A stretch of DNA of 64,000 nt from Patiria miniata (GCF_015706575.1 NW_024037058.1:13661547-13725546), one strand, 5' to 3'. Counted from the stretch's first letter, positions 12,363 to 25,036 are shown. The notes: a model not told the origin generated them from the sequence alone. Made by a program: numbers and translations.

Positions 12363-12884
12363 TTAAAGGGCACATGTCTTGTCATGTATTGTTTTTTAAT
12401 ACAATCCCTGAAAATGCACCTTTGTGTCCCATTTAACCTTATTTTCAATTTTTATTTCGCCATTGTTAAGGACATTTTGGTGGCTTTCTGGTTTTTATGC
12501 TGAAGCGAATTTCCATTGCAGCTATTTCAGCACCCAAATTTGCCAAAATGTTGCTGTCGGAATTTTCTTTTCTTCGGTGATTCGTTGCTGTTTCGGTATG
12601 ACAGTAAAGTCAATGAGCAACATTTTCTCACAACTGTTTTCAATGAGCAAATGCTGGGTTCACAATTTGAACAGAAAACCCCTTAAGTGAACAGTGCCTT
12701 CCTGAAATGACATCACGGCAACAGCGCCCTCTTTGTCATGAAAAGCATGGAACATTTTAAATGTTAAAACAAAGTGCAAAGAATTAACCAAAAAGAGATG
12801 TCAAATAGATTTCACACGTTTAAAGAGGAGTAGAAAGTTGTACAAAATATGTTCCCAAGTAAGATTCACGACAAGGCCTTTTAA
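12363..12884. mobile_element. Family B dispersed element, copy 1
   Basis: This is one of three homologous 520-575-bp units (others 27181-27724 and 49933-50508). They share TTAAAGGGCAC-like starts, the interior motif GTCAATGAGCAA(C/A)(C/A)TTTTCTCACAA, ATGACATCACGGCAACAGCG and a TTTTAA end. The ends are roughly inverted (TTAAAGG/CCTTTTAA). No coding frame is conserved. Confidence 0.8.
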
Positions 12885-14629
12885 ACAACATTCAAACAAG
12901 TCAAAGTAATTTCATGCATCCAATAATTGTCGTGACTATGCTTACCTTTGAAACTGAAGAATGGAAAACTACAGTAAAGACAGTCGATCTGGAAGAGATT
13001 TCTGGATTTCAAAGTTCAATTCGCAAATATCTCGAAGACCCTTTCAAAATCAGCCGAATCGAATATCTCGTGCCTCAATACACTGCCATGTCGTGATGAC
13101 TACTTCAGTTAGAAAGGTCTTCTATGAGTAGTGCTGTAATTCTGTTAAGTCGGCAGGTTACATGTCATGTCGATGACACTTAGTATTTTTCTTCGTTTCT
13201 TGAGTTCTCCTTGAGAGTCTTGGTGACATTTTAGTTGCCATGGAAATTCGTACTTGAGCTTCCACTAAATTAACATTACCTTTTTGGCTATGTAAGCAAA
13301 GCCCAGCGATGTATTCATAGTAAGATCTCCAAAGGCAATAATATCATGGTCCCTGTATACATGTATAATATTACAGAATATGTTTATAAAGTAGACATGA
13401 AGGAAATTTCATAATCGTATGATCGAGGTCACACGTAGCCAAAAGACACAGATTTATGAAAACATAATTCTACCGAGAGAAAGAAGCATAAGTAAGCATT
13501 TTACACACCTTTGGAGGTGCTCTAAATTATATGGACTTTGGAGACGTTTATTCGCAACAACAATAAGCAATTTCGGAACACAGAAAGGAAATTCATGCTC
13601 TGTGCACTGAGGCGCGAAGCTTTCATGAATCATTTTGATTCGGACCAGTAAATTATATTTAAAACGAATCCTATACAGACGCAATTCAAATCGCGCCACA
13701 AAAACCGAGGGCCCCATGCAGTGCTCTCTTTTGTTGATAGGACTAAAAAAATTACGGGGGAAAAGATCCCAAATTGATACAATGGCTTAGCACTGGGAGC
13801 CCTGGTTTCAACGCTAATTCGACATTCGTCTATACGTAGTCTGGTTCCGTGTCTGGTTCCCATTGTCCTTCGGACTTCAAATATAGGGGAAAGGTAGCTA
13901 GCAGTGTACCTGAATACATTAGGAAGCTTTCCTCCTGATGTATTCTGAAGTTATATGCTGGCCGTGCATAGGTATGAATCCCGCCTCCTGAATTCAAAAT
14001 CACAACGGTAATGTTTGCGCTCTACCAGCCTATTGCAAAATGGCAATAGGCCACGAATGTGCACTTCGATTTTTGCTGAATTCGAAAGCGTCTCTGGCAA
14101 ATATCAATAAAGAGAGGGGCTTTACTCTTCAGCATTTGAAATGCTTAAAGGTTGCCTTCATGGAAACACTGTTGATTTTGCGTGCTTTTTGTGGGTAAGA
14201 CAAGAGTCAGTTTTTTTGATAACCATGTGTTCAATACCGGTTCAATTATCGTCCATCCACAAACTAAATAGTTATTCAAAAATAAACAATCATGCTGCAC
14301 GCGAGTAAAGGTCATCCAATCAATGGCTTGAAATGAGAGCTGGCTACCGGTCCCCTATTTATAGGGGTAATAGTCTATACGCCGACCAAACAATTATCCA
14401 GTGTTATGGTTATACCCTCGAGGATTTGTGAAAATAAATGAATCTTTAACTCGGAACAGGACCAAGCTTGTGTTTCTGACCGAGAACTTTAGGTCCATGA
14501 AGAATCCGAGGACCCGAATCCGCCATTCTTCTTTTTTTTTTCCAATACAGTTGGAGGATCTCTTTGCTGGTCCCATATTTGCCAGCCTACTGTCTTCACT
14601 GTACCTATTTGACTGACTGACTCACTGAC
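12885..14629. other. No gene seen
   Basis: Only short open frames; no splice-bounded exon or repeat structure recognised. Confidence 0.55.
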
Positions 14630-14643
14630 GGACTCCGGAGTCC
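14630..14643. repeat. 14-bp perfect palindrome
   Basis: GGACTCCGGAGTCC sits between two GACTGACTGACT tracts. No function can be assigned. Confidence 0.7.
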
Positions 14644-14696
14644 GACTCAATGACTGACTGACTGTCACTTGACAGCCAGTGTGACAAGATTTGTCA

Positions 14697-14727
14697 CCCC
14701 CCGTATATTTACAAAATATACGGGGGG
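14697..14727. repeat. Perfect hairpin, 14-bp arms, 3-nt loop
   Basis: The arms CCCCCCGTATATTT and AAATATACGGGGGG flank the loop ACA. The structure is exact and GC-capped. Confidence 0.85.
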
Positions 14728-14789
14728 GGGACCTTGAGTGAAATACTTACACAGATGTATTGCATTTTTTTAAAGGAATCCCAACCCAT

Positions 14790-15265
14790 TAGTTCGCAAA
14801 AGTATTACGTAACTTCGCAATACTATATTGCGTAATTTCACAATACTATTGCGTTATTTCGCAATACTCTTGTGTTATTTCGCAATACTATTGCGTTATT
14901 TCGCTAAAACATTGCGTTATTTCGCAATATTTTTGCGTTAAGCCAGGTTCATACTCGGCGCGAAAGCGAAAGCGAACGCGAATTTTTGACGTGATGGCAA
15001 GTATTCGCACTGCGAATTCGTAAAAGTTAAACATATTTCGACTCGGGGAATTTCGCAGCGAATGTTTCATGACGTCAAATTCGCTTCGCATTTGCATTCG
15101 CGTGGAGTATGAACCGGGCTTTACTTCGCAATAAATGTATTGTGTTTTTTCCCGAAATATTATTGCGTATAAAGTTGCACACAAAAAAAGCATTGCGTTA
15201 GATCAAAAAGTATTGCGATCTTTTTCAATACTCTTACATATTTCGCAAAAATATTGCGTTATTTT
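14790..15265. repeat. Palindromic-unit array (TTTCGCAATACTATTGCG)
   Basis: Degenerate units of about 20-22 bp alternate TTTCGCAATA and TATTGCGTTA, so each unit is itself near-palindromic. A 180-bp MITE (14941-15120) is inserted in the middle of the array. Confidence 0.85.
14941..15120. mobile_element. 180-bp Harbinger-like MITE with TTA duplication
   Basis: Ends AGCC(A/C)GGTTCATACT are inverted over about 50 bp, with GCGAA-rich arms. TTA occurs at both flanks (14938-14940, 15121-15123). A 3-bp TTA target is typical of PIF/Harbinger elements. It splits the palindromic array. Confidence 0.85.
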
Positions 15266-15871
15266 GTAATAGAAGCTTTTTTAACCTGGCATGAGAGGGC
15301 TTCCGTGTGAAGCCATGTCGCTACCTTGGGTCATTGCTCTCTTCACAACTGTAGCAGTGAAAGTACTCCTTCTGTTCCCAACCTTTCTAAACAGCCCTAG
15401 TGCACTGAATGCCCGTTGATCAAATCAAAAGTAGGACAGAATTAGGGCCTGAGAACTACAACGCCGCGGGTAAGCTGACAATTTTCTGAACGGAAAAATA
15501 ATATGAACCGACAATAGGAAATTATTTGCGTGAAACGTACAGCATCTTTTCTTCCTTGACAGGGCGTAACGGAAGGTCGTTATTGCAGCATTGATGCGAA
15601 GGATATCACAATCCGATCGTTATCCGAGAGGATCAACGCCTTTGCATTACAGACAATATGATCAGGAAGGGGAAGGTTGCTGAATCTGAAAGAGGGAATC
15701 ACCTTGGCACACTGGTGCCAGTCACGGTCTCGATCGAGACTAGTTTAGATTCCATGTACCTATAGTGTAGCCGGTCCATATCCCTGGCAGCCGCGGTCAA
15801 GCTGCCGCAGGTAGATGGTACTATACAGATAAACTCAAGACTTGGGCACTTTGGAACTCTGACCCTTACTC

Positions 15872-16135
15872 GTACCTACGCCCTGCAAACAGGACGCTGG
15901 GATAGGGCTGATCTCTTCGGGCTCTCATTGGATAGGTTTTGCGTGACCTGTGACGTAGCATGTAGCACTGCTGCTGTTTTATCATACGTAGCGCGCTAGC
16001 TGACTGCATGCGAAGGTCATGATAAGTTACCCATAATGCCATCCGTACTTCCTTCATAACATTATGTGAAGCAGCATCAGCTCTTCCCAGCGGCATCAGC
16101 CCTTCCCGGCGCCTGTTTTGCAGGGCGGGAGGTAC
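15872..16135. mobile_element. 264-bp MITE with GTACCT...GCCCTGCAAA ends
   Basis: The left arm GTACCTACGCCCTGCAAACA matches the inverse of the right arm (GTACCTCCCGCCCTGCAAAA) over about 40 bp. No clear target duplication could be assigned. Confidence 0.75.
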
Positions 16136-16451
16136 TAGCGAACACTAACCCTAGAGCTTCCGTACCTACCACCGAACGCGCGCGCGGGTGAGGTATGCTC
16201 CGAAGGTCAGGCTCGGGTCCGAGTGCCATAGTTCCTGAGATCGGACTTGATCCGGCATGGTGAAACGCCCTCTACTGACCGACTCTATTAGAAGAATTTG
16301 GACTTGGGCGTGGGAGAATTGTGTTGAAACTCAGACTTGAACATTTACACTCGACTGTGTACATTATACAGCATTTTTGTAAATCATATCCCTTCTATCG
16401 AACATAAATTATATCCAAGATGCACACTTTGAAAAATAGAACACATAAATA

Positions 16452-16998
16452 AGGGAATGAATGTGTGCTTTGCCGGTCTTAAACATGGAATTTAATGCCG
16501 GCCAAGCACATATTTATTCCCTTTCATAAGTACCTTTTGGGTAAAAAAAAAACCAACTCAGAGCTTTTAGGTCCAAACGTCAAAACAAATCAAAAATTCT
16601 AAATATCCAACAATTTTATTTAACATGTTTTTCGAAACGCCCCTCTAGCTATTCTATGGTATGCCCCTCTTGCGAGTAGTCGTAAATAACTCATATGGAG
16701 ATTGGCGTGCGCGTCGCGCTTACTGCGTGAGTGGCGCAGAACGCAGCTGTGCCGATGTAGTGTGAATTTCGGACTATATACAGAATCACTGGTAGTATTG
16801 CGCATGCCTACGTGAGGATTGTGAAGGTTCAGCCAATAAAACGGTACCGGCACCGGATTGCATAGGAGTCCACGTTTCAGTGACACTGGAGTAATGTTTA
16901 AGACCAGCTAGCCGGTCCTTACCAACCGGATAAAAGCGTTCACGTGACGGGCTCTCGACCAATAGGCAGGGGTAAACTGTTTTCGGTATTTATGAATA
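16452..16998 (+). mobile_element. Family A element, copy 1
   Basis: Family A starts with a roughly 70-130-bp inverted repeat module (AGGGAATRAATGTGTGCTT ... GCCGGCCAAGCACAT ... TTATTCCC), followed by TTCATAARTACCTTTT and a GTCAAAACAA stretch. The body contains CCCCTCTAGCTA and GGCGCAGAACGCAG, and the element ends GGTAAACTGT...GGTATTTATGAATA. TTCATAAATACC and its inverse GGTATTTATGAA form the inner termini. No coding frame. Confidence 0.82.
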
Positions 16999-19407
16999 AC
17001 TGATATGAGTCAAGAACTCGACCCTATTCGTGACCCTGTGATGTGACAGGGAACTTGTCACCATATGCTCTTTTTGTTTAAAGAAAAACAATATACAGTT
17101 TCGAAATCAAGTTAGAAAGGGTTTAAAAATCACAATTACCTTTTAAAAGCTTGGGCGAAGATTGTTTTTGCAACTCCGGAGAAACACAGTGCACTCGTAA
17201 TAACAAAATGCTAAAGTCGCTCACCCAAACATCATTACAAGCGAGCCAGAGCTAATGCAGGAGCAGCGGACTCAGACAGGTGTAAACACAGGTGCGCACA
17301 TACACACATCTGACCATTCCAGCCTCATCGTCAAGTTGTTTTGACTGGACGAGAGACGGGCAGCGAGCTTTATGACCGACGTGCCTGAGATACATGCCAA
17401 TCAATAAGAACTTAGTCAACTGAAAACACGAAGTATCCGCCCACAACTCCCTCCATATCCCCAGGCGCAGTGTAGCAAATTAACGAGATTGAAGAAAAGA
17501 CTGGTAGTGTTTTGCGACTTGACATTATAGTTGCATGTCTGCGTACTCGTTTTGCCGTACGTGCATGCACTTAGCTTTCGATCACCAAGCACCACTTACT
17601 TGTGCTAATCATAAGATAGCAAGCGTTATGCATCGGCACCGCGTCACTTCGCAGGGTTTAGGCCTGGGCGCGCTCCTGACCACATAATTAGGGTAGAGTT
17701 TGTTTCCCGTCACGGATAAGATTTGATAGGTCTTTGGAATGGTTGATTGACCCAAGATTTTGAAAACCCTTATATCCTCTGGCAAGTACACAATTCGTAT
17801 AGCAGGAACAACAGGGGTAAAATTCATGAAGCGAATGAAGTAGGCCTAAAATTAAATGTGAATATGAAGGATGGCCGCCTTTTGTAATCAGTGTTTATAT
17901 GTTTATAGTGTACCGTACGAAGTTCTTAAAAAAACATGTTGCGATGTTATTCAATCGACAGTCAGCTTTTGGGAAAGTGTGGTAATTGAGGACTTGAACG
18001 AGGGTGGGGGTGGGGGGCACTTAATTTCTCCCCCACCCCACTCGAGGCCTGAACCCCCCCCCCCCCCCCCCCCCAGTGGCGCACCCAGGATTTGGCTTGG
18101 GGCTCACAATTTTTTGTTCCAATTTTTGGTTAGAGGTTTGAATTTGCTTTGAAAAAATGTTGCCCAAACTTTTGGTCGCAGATATATTTTTTGGGGGGGG
18201 GGGGGACGGACAGACTATCTGGATGTTGAGGGCGCCATTTACACCCCTATTACTTCTCGAAAATAGGGCCGCATACATATCACCACGGTTAAATCGTGGG
18301 ACTAAAAAAAAAGTCAGGAAAGGTATAGAGCTTCTCAATGTTGAATGGAAATCTCCTGGAGATGAGGACACCCCCTCCCCCACCCTCAGTGCCCCCTACG
18401 AACTGAACACCAGTTACATTGTTGGAGAATAAAGGATTTGTCCACAGTATGGACATAATTTAACCAAAAGAACAGGTAGATAATATTTTGATCAATGTTT
18501 GACAAGACGTTCAACATACATTTTATGTCGGGTGTGATAACGTTGTAGGTCTATCAATGCATTCAGGTACCAAGATGAACATGTCTCACCTGCTCAGTTC
18601 CTTAATTCATGTCCTTCCAATCCCCGGTTTTTTTCCACCTTCCAAATTTGATAAAGGTGGATAACAAAAACCCTAAGGGGTTCGATTTTACTCGTTTTCC
18701 CTCCAAAAATAAATACCCGTCCCCGATCCCCAACCGTTATCGTATACAGTGTGTGAAACGTGCACGTAGAATGCGTGACCAACTCGACTATCCGCAAGCA
18801 ACGTGGTTCACGGTATAATGTTTTTCCCATGAGGAATACGTGAAAAGTTACATTTCCTGCAGAATTAGTTCATACGTGCATGTATAGCGGTTGCCTCCAT
18901 AATGTGCACGTACATCTGGGCAAGGTATTGTATAAATTTACTGAGCTATTGGGCGAATTGTTGTAATTGACCAAGAGAGTGTGCTTGCTGTTGAAGCCGA
19001 TCGCTGCCACAATCGCGTGGGAAAATAACGATACTAATAATTTATCCCTGCAAGCCAACAATGGTTGTTGGGGGGGTCGCCAATGTTGGCCTCGAATTCC
19101 AATTCTTTTATATTCGATTGCGGCACACTTCTGAGCTTACAAACCTACTTGTTCAAACCTAGTCTTTGTCGACCCATTTCCGCATTATTTTCCTTGAATT
19201 TTACTATTTGAAAAAAAATTTGCTTAACAATATGTCGACCTTGTTGTTGGGTGTATATAATTATAACACGGATATTTCGATATCGATACCCTAATAAAGC
19301 AATGATATTTCAATATCAATTTCAACCCTGACACCGTCATCTAGTGTTAGAGGTCACCCCATTAGGCCTTATTCCTGAATTAAATTTACCGATTTGGTTT
19401 TACATTT
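16999..19407. other. No gene seen; homopolymer-rich
   Basis: Contains long C- and G-runs (18052-18074, 18194-18205) and one hAT-like end. No exon recognised. Confidence 0.55.
18073..18110 (+). mobile_element. Single end of a hAT-type MITE
   Basis: CCCAGTGGCGCACCCAGGAT follows a long C-run; it resembles the left end of CAGNGGCG-type hAT MITEs. No partner end is seen. Confidence 0.4.
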
Positions 19408-20149
19408 TATGCATAAATTTCCCTAAGACAGTTTACCTATTCCTATTGGTCGAAAACCCATCACGTGGCCGTTTTAAACTGTTGATAAAGACAGGCTGGC
19501 TGGCACTGGAAATCGAGAACCCATCACGTGGCCGGTTTTAAACTGTTGATAAAGACAGGCTGGCTGGCACTTTTCCAGTGTCACATGACATTTTTGGACT
19601 CCTATGAAATCCGGTGCACCGTGCCAGTACCGTTGTATTGGTTGATCGTTTATTTACGTAGGCATGCAGAATACTACCAGTGATCAGGGGCCAATTTCAT
19701 AGAGCTGCTTAAGCACAAAATTTGCTTAAGCACAAAAACGTCTTGCTTAATAAAATCAGGTTACCGGCCAAAACTCCATGCGATTGTTATGCTAAGTAAA
19801 CAACAGCTAAATACCAGTCACAAGCAATGTACATCACATGGAGTTTTGGCCGGTAACCTAATTTTACTAAGCAATGTTTTTTCGTGCTTAAGCAAATTTT
19901 CTGCTGAAGCAGCTCTATGAAATTGGGCCCAGTAGTTCACAGTTCCTAAATTCGCACTACACCGGCACATTTGCGTTCTGCGCCAGGACGCAGTACGTAC
20001 GACGCGCGCGCCCATAGCATAGCTAGAGGGGTGTTTTGAAAAACATGAAGAACAATTGTTGAACTTTTGGACCGACAATTTTGTTTTCCTTCGGCTAGAG
20101 TCATTAAAATAAAGTGTTTAAAACCGGCCAAGCACACATTTATTCCCTT
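19408..20149 (-). mobile_element. Family A element, copy 2 (reverse, interrupted)
   Basis: Reverse-oriented family A copy: it begins with the inverse of GGTAAACTGTCTTAGG and ends AAACCGGCCAAGCACACAT then TTTATTCCC. It is interrupted by a 244-bp MITE (19687-19930) and carries an internal 63-bp tandem duplication (ACCCATCACGTGGCC at 19456 and 19519). Confidence 0.82.
19687..19930. mobile_element. 244-bp MITE with GGGCCCAATTTCATAGAG ends, nested
   Basis: Inverted ends are GGGGCCAATTTCATAGAGC and GCTCTATGAAATTGGGCCC. A second internal inverted pair is GGTTACCGGCCAAAACTCCA and its complement. It sits inside family A copy 2 between segments that are contiguous in other copies. A partial relative occurs at about 41195-41220. 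Confidence 0.88.
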
Positions 20150-22977
20150 AGTATCACCCGACTGCACATTATATTACCCTTATGGTAAATATATACCCAT
20201 TATATACCTACGTTTATGAAGGAACTACTCGGGGCATTGTAGATGCTGCTTTTCAGGTTATGTACAATTTATCAAATAGGAACATTATAATATATAATCC
20301 AGTTTAAGCTTTAAATAAGGTTTTTTGCTAATAATTACCGCGAATTACGTACCTCACAATCCCTGAAAATCCCTGTGGATATTCTGCCGTGTTCCCCGTG
20401 GACAATACACTTGTGACGTTAAGTTTCCCTTGACTTCTACGCTGATCAGATTAAAATCAATTCACTCCACGCTGAATGACCGGACCCCTTTAGATCCAAA
20501 TGGAGGATATATTCGCAATGTCGGTATGCCTCGGCTTTAATATTGGTTTTGCGGGAGAAAACCAAATCACTCTCAGGTACTGAGGGAAAGTGATAGCAAT
20601 AGTCATCGTTATGAGAACTGTCAATATTAGGGAGTCCGCCGAGGCCGGGTCAGCTGGGTTACTTCGAAGTATCTATAACGGGACCTTGGGAGCGTTATAT
20701 AGGGCGGTGTTTTTCCCGTCAACATACTTTTTAGTGGATGGACGCGTCGTCTATTAAATTAAACAGCCGGAGTAAAAACAAATGGTGTACAGATAAAAGC
20801 TTCGATATCAAATAAGCAGGCGCGTATAGTTTCATGCAATAAGCAAACAGTGGAATTTACGCTGGATTTTTTTTTTTTATACCCGCCTGAGAGTTGGACT
20901 GTTGCTCGCTTGGCAGATTCACCGGAAAGATTGCAATGTTATATCTCCCAGGAACATAGGGACCAGCGTCTGCAATTCCATGCTAACGGAAACATAAACC
21001 TCATACTCGAGTATATGAACTTCATTATTACTTTTTGGAACACGCATGTTACATGTGACGTCATACCGAGGGGCAATGTACTGACAGACAATCCAAACAT
21101 TACTCTAAGGATCTTTTGCATGTTATTTTGCTCAAATTAGACATTTTGTCACCATTTCTACACCAATAACATTTAAAGGGGCACAATGCAGAGCGGTTTG
21201 CCGAAACTATAAGGCATCATGTGACCACAATATTGATCCCTTTTTAAAATCAAATGTAATATTGTCTACAGACTACCTCTTTTCTTGTTTAATCAATATT
21301 ATGTATTTTTCAGTCCACACTAGAAGGACATATTTATACATTAAGGACATAATTAAGGAAATTAAACAAAATAAGGAGATTCTATAAGGAATATCCAAGA
21401 TCTGAAGGACATTACAAAGAACTCTAACATATATAATAAGGAAAGCAAGAAACCAATTAACAAGATGATAAATTTGTGTCGAAACGAAAACAGGTGATGT
21501 GGGAGGACAGGCCATGTTGGGAGCCGCTACGCGAAAAGGGGTCGAGGCTATGGCTCGATGGATGCGTCAATATGGCCATGATCGTATGAGCCGAAGCCGC
21601 AGTCTGCAGAAAAATATGAAAGTGAGTGTAGATGATGAGAAGTTAAGAAAGATGACGCAGTTAAGAAAGACTTTCTTCAAAATACTGAAAAACGCAACGG
21701 GAACGAAATATCCATTATACGTTTATTACTATGGTGATTTCAAGTAAACTTGTATAAGAAAATAACCAGAAACCCCCCCCCCCCCAAAAAAAAGGTAAGG
21801 AAATTCAGGAAACTCTCGGGAAAATATGTCAATCTAAGGAAATTTAATTTTTGAAAGTGGAAGCATTGAATCTACTTCTTCAGAAGATGCCGATCCACCA
21901 ACTTGCTTGGTGCGACCAGATACGCCTCGTAAACAGAACATCTTGCGCGGGCGGCATAATTATTATTAAGCTTCTTTGGCGAACAACCTGGATACATCGA
22001 AGCAGAATCCGCGGTGAAATAATCCCTTGGTGGGCTATTATTTTCATTTGGCGAAAATCCTTCCATCGATGTTGTTTATGATAGCAATAAAACAAATACG
22101 ATACGATCGCCCGAGCCTGCATGATAAAACAGGTTCCGCTAGTCCACCATGTCAGTTTTCTTTTCGCTCGATAGTCGGCTTTCATACCGTGGGATGTCAT
22201 TTTGATTTGAGGTGAATTCTCCCGTGCCGTAATGAATATTTATACAAGGCCTGCCGATCAAATAATACGCCAACCGTATGATCGCTATGTACATATCCGC
22301 CGAGGGAGGTTTGTGATGAAGGTGTACATTAAGACCACCCTGGTTAAATCATTGTTTCTCCTGCAACCCGTGGGACTTGAGTTTAAAGGGGTCTTCTCAT
22401 GAGTGTCGTCTTATAGGAGTGTGTCAATCGATACTGACCCCATCCCTTCGTCCCCACTCCCCCTTTTTGTGTTTTTTTTTCTTCAGAAGGTGGGGGCGGA
22501 CATTTATTTGACGCAAGGGTGCACGCCTGTAAATAGGCCAAAATTTGTCCGCCGAGCTCATGAATAAAAGTTATACCCTCAAAATATTATTCTATAGTTA
22601 GAGAGTTCTGAGAGCCATACAAGTGGGAAATTGAAGAGATATGGCAATGGGGCTTCCAATCCTGAGCATTTTGGATGCAACCTTTGGGCTTGAAAGTGGC
22701 ACTATTCTGCCATGTTGTGGAGGGATCGTTTTTTAAGATGACTTCTTTTCCGCTTTGGGAAAAATAAGGGTTGTCTTCTTTGGGTGAGAATTCCTCGAAA
22801 GTCAATGGTCAACCCACCAAAACATGCAAAGAAAATGAAAGATGACATGTTGATCATCATTTTTCTGAGCAGCTTATAAATACCTGTGGGACTTCTGAGT
22901 ATTTTTTAAAAGAATGTTGAAGTACGTGCATTTAGCACTAGTGTCTGTGGGGATTTTAATGCAGGAGTGCACCCGCA
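20150..22977. other. No supported gene
   Basis: AGGA-rich tract at 21330-21450 and the unrecognised candidate exon at 21494-21621. A minus-strand frame at 22587-22805 has a protein-like composition but no splice support or family match. Confidence 0.5.
21494..21621 (+). other. Candidate orphan exon, unrecognised
   Basis: An open stretch is bounded by an acceptor-like AAAACAG and a consensus donor AAA/GTGAGT, phase 1 to 0. It encodes a basic, Met/Arg-rich peptide (GVEAMARWMRQYGHDRM then SRSRSLQKN). I do not recognise a family and find no partner exon. It may be chance. Confidence 0.25.
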
Positions 22978-23405
22978 GGGGTGCTGTGGTCCAATGGTTA
23001 CGGTGTTCGACTCGTGTGCCGTGCATGGGTTCGAATCCTGACCGTGGGAACATGGTGCTTGTGCTCTTGAGCAAGGCACTTTACCATTATTGCTTCGTCG
23101 TTCGGATGGGACTTAAAGCCGTAGGTCCCGTGTGTTGTGTAATGCACGTTAAAGAACCCATGCCAGTAACACTTATCGCTAAGAGAAGGGGTTTGCCCCG
23201 GTGTTTCTGGCAGTGGCTGCAATATGCGCCGCAGCATCTTGTAAACCATTATAAGGTGCTACATAATGGGTCTCATATTTCTCATAAACTTTATTTACCT
23301 TTCTTTAATAATAGACATATCTCCAGCGCCTTGAGTACCTAATAGTTGGTAGATACGTGCGCTATATAAGACTCCGATATTATTATTATTGTTATTATTA
23401 TTATT
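22978..23405 (+). mobile_element. tRNA-headed SINE with conserved central domain
   Basis: The tRNA-like head has TGGTCCAATGGTTACGG as A-box region and GGTTCGAATCC (23028-23038) as B box. It is followed by CTTGAGCAAGGCACTTTACC, GGATGGGACTTAAAGCCGTA and AATGCACGTTAAAGAACCC, a domain like that shared by SINEs across eumetazoans (Nin-type central domain, from memory). It ends TGCGCTATATAAGA plus an ATT tail. Confidence 0.85.
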
Positions 23406-24657
23406 GTTAAGGTGCGCTGTCAATTATACAATGTACATATGTACCTGTAATACATGACGGCCGTCATGTATTATACATGGTATAACATTATACAACGTGG
23501 GCAATTGTGTTGGGTTGAGGTGACTTCATAACCTCTCCTCTGACCAATATTACAATTCACACATGTACAGAAGACAACTCCCAAGTTTTCTTCTGAAATC
23601 ACATCATACAATACTTCAATTCTCAGACCACAGCTCAAGACCTTTGGTCCTTTAATTTGCCTTTGGCGTCTTAATTTAAATTCACTGGATTTCAAAATCC
23701 CCGCAACCGCCTAAAATTGATGGATCTGCCTCTGGATAAATGTATACATGTACTTCACAAAGGCCACGTTCAGACCTTTTCTTCAGTTTCTTCTGCAAAA
23801 TTTACGCTTGATATCTTGGATTATCATGGATGTATAACGTCATATAAATTATCTTGAAAGAAATGTTACATATTATGGATAATGAAAACAGGTCTCTCTC
23901 AAATGACGTCACTGACTGCAGATTGTCACGTGCATCGGCATTTTCGTCACTTGCATCGTATTTCGAAAAAAAAAATATCGAGCAACATGCGCACATTCCA
24001 TGTGGCTTATTGCGTTGCATACGCAGTTGTAATTTTTCTAGGAAGATGACGTCGTATGAGAGCGGTCTATACTCCGGCCCGAGTGTACACCCGATCCGAC
24101 TCCACTGAATAGCCATTCTGCATGCATCAACTGAATTAAATCATATGTGCTCTTGGATCATTATGGCCTTTAAAAAGCTCTGGCAGGAGCTTCTACGTGG
24201 TGGTCGGTCTCGGTCTGTCGGTCGGTCGGTCTGTATGTCTGTCGTTCCCCAAAAATTGACCAAAAAGTACGGTGTGCCTTAATGTGCCATCGGCATCGCA
24301 TTCTTCGGCGTTGCATTTTTCAGCTCTGGCGGGGATCATTATGAACGATTCCATGCAAGACTTTCGTTCTAGAGTTCTTTCAACACGGCCAGAGCTTATT
24401 GTGAACTCACAATTGTTTTGAGAGCGAGCATGCATCAGACGTATAATTATGTGTCTTCTGTGAATGATGTCCCTCTTGCCGTTCGTTCAGGCTCTTAGTT
24501 GTTTTTTTCGGCGGCTGCCGAAGGAGGATAGGGCTTGAATTAGAGCTTTTTTCTCTGCACAAGTTTACCTTATGTTCTGCCAGAGTCGTTGATATGCAAT
24601 GGGTACTTTTACTAATGTCTTGGGGAGGTTAGGGGCGCTCTTATTTTTAATCATTTT

Positions 24658-24710
24658 CATGTACATGTACATGTACATGTACATGTACATGTACATGTAC
24701 ATGTACATGT
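24658..24710. repeat. (CATGTA)n microsatellite
   Basis: About nine perfect hexamer units; the hexamer pair is self-complementary, so the tract can fold on itself. Confidence 0.95.
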
Positions 24711-25011
24711 GCAGTTTTATCGCTTTTAATTATTACTCCATTTTTGGTCTCGCTTTTTATCATGCTTGTAAATAACATATGATCAGCTGGGAGGGGGTTT
24801 GTCAGTTTCAGTGCAATTTTGTAATTCTAGATGTATTTCTTAACTACTTGTCCTTAAAATTACTTGTGTTTAATAACTTATTGTTGTTCTTTTTGTCAAT
24901 TAAGGTCTTGTCTTTGTTTATATCTTTGTCTCGACGTATTTTTGTAATGTGAGGGCCCCAAATGATCAGCTTCTGCTGGATGGGTTACACTCATTAAAAA
25001 TGGTTTTAAAC

Positions 25012-25036
25012 AAATAAATAAATAAATAAATAAATA
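25012..25036. repeat. (AAAT)n microsatellite
   Basis: About six AAAT units at the end of an AT-rich run. Confidence 0.9.

Noticed and set aside
22587..22805. Minus-strand frame with protein-like composition
   Set aside because: No convincing acceptor or donor, no recognised domain, and no neighbouring exon.
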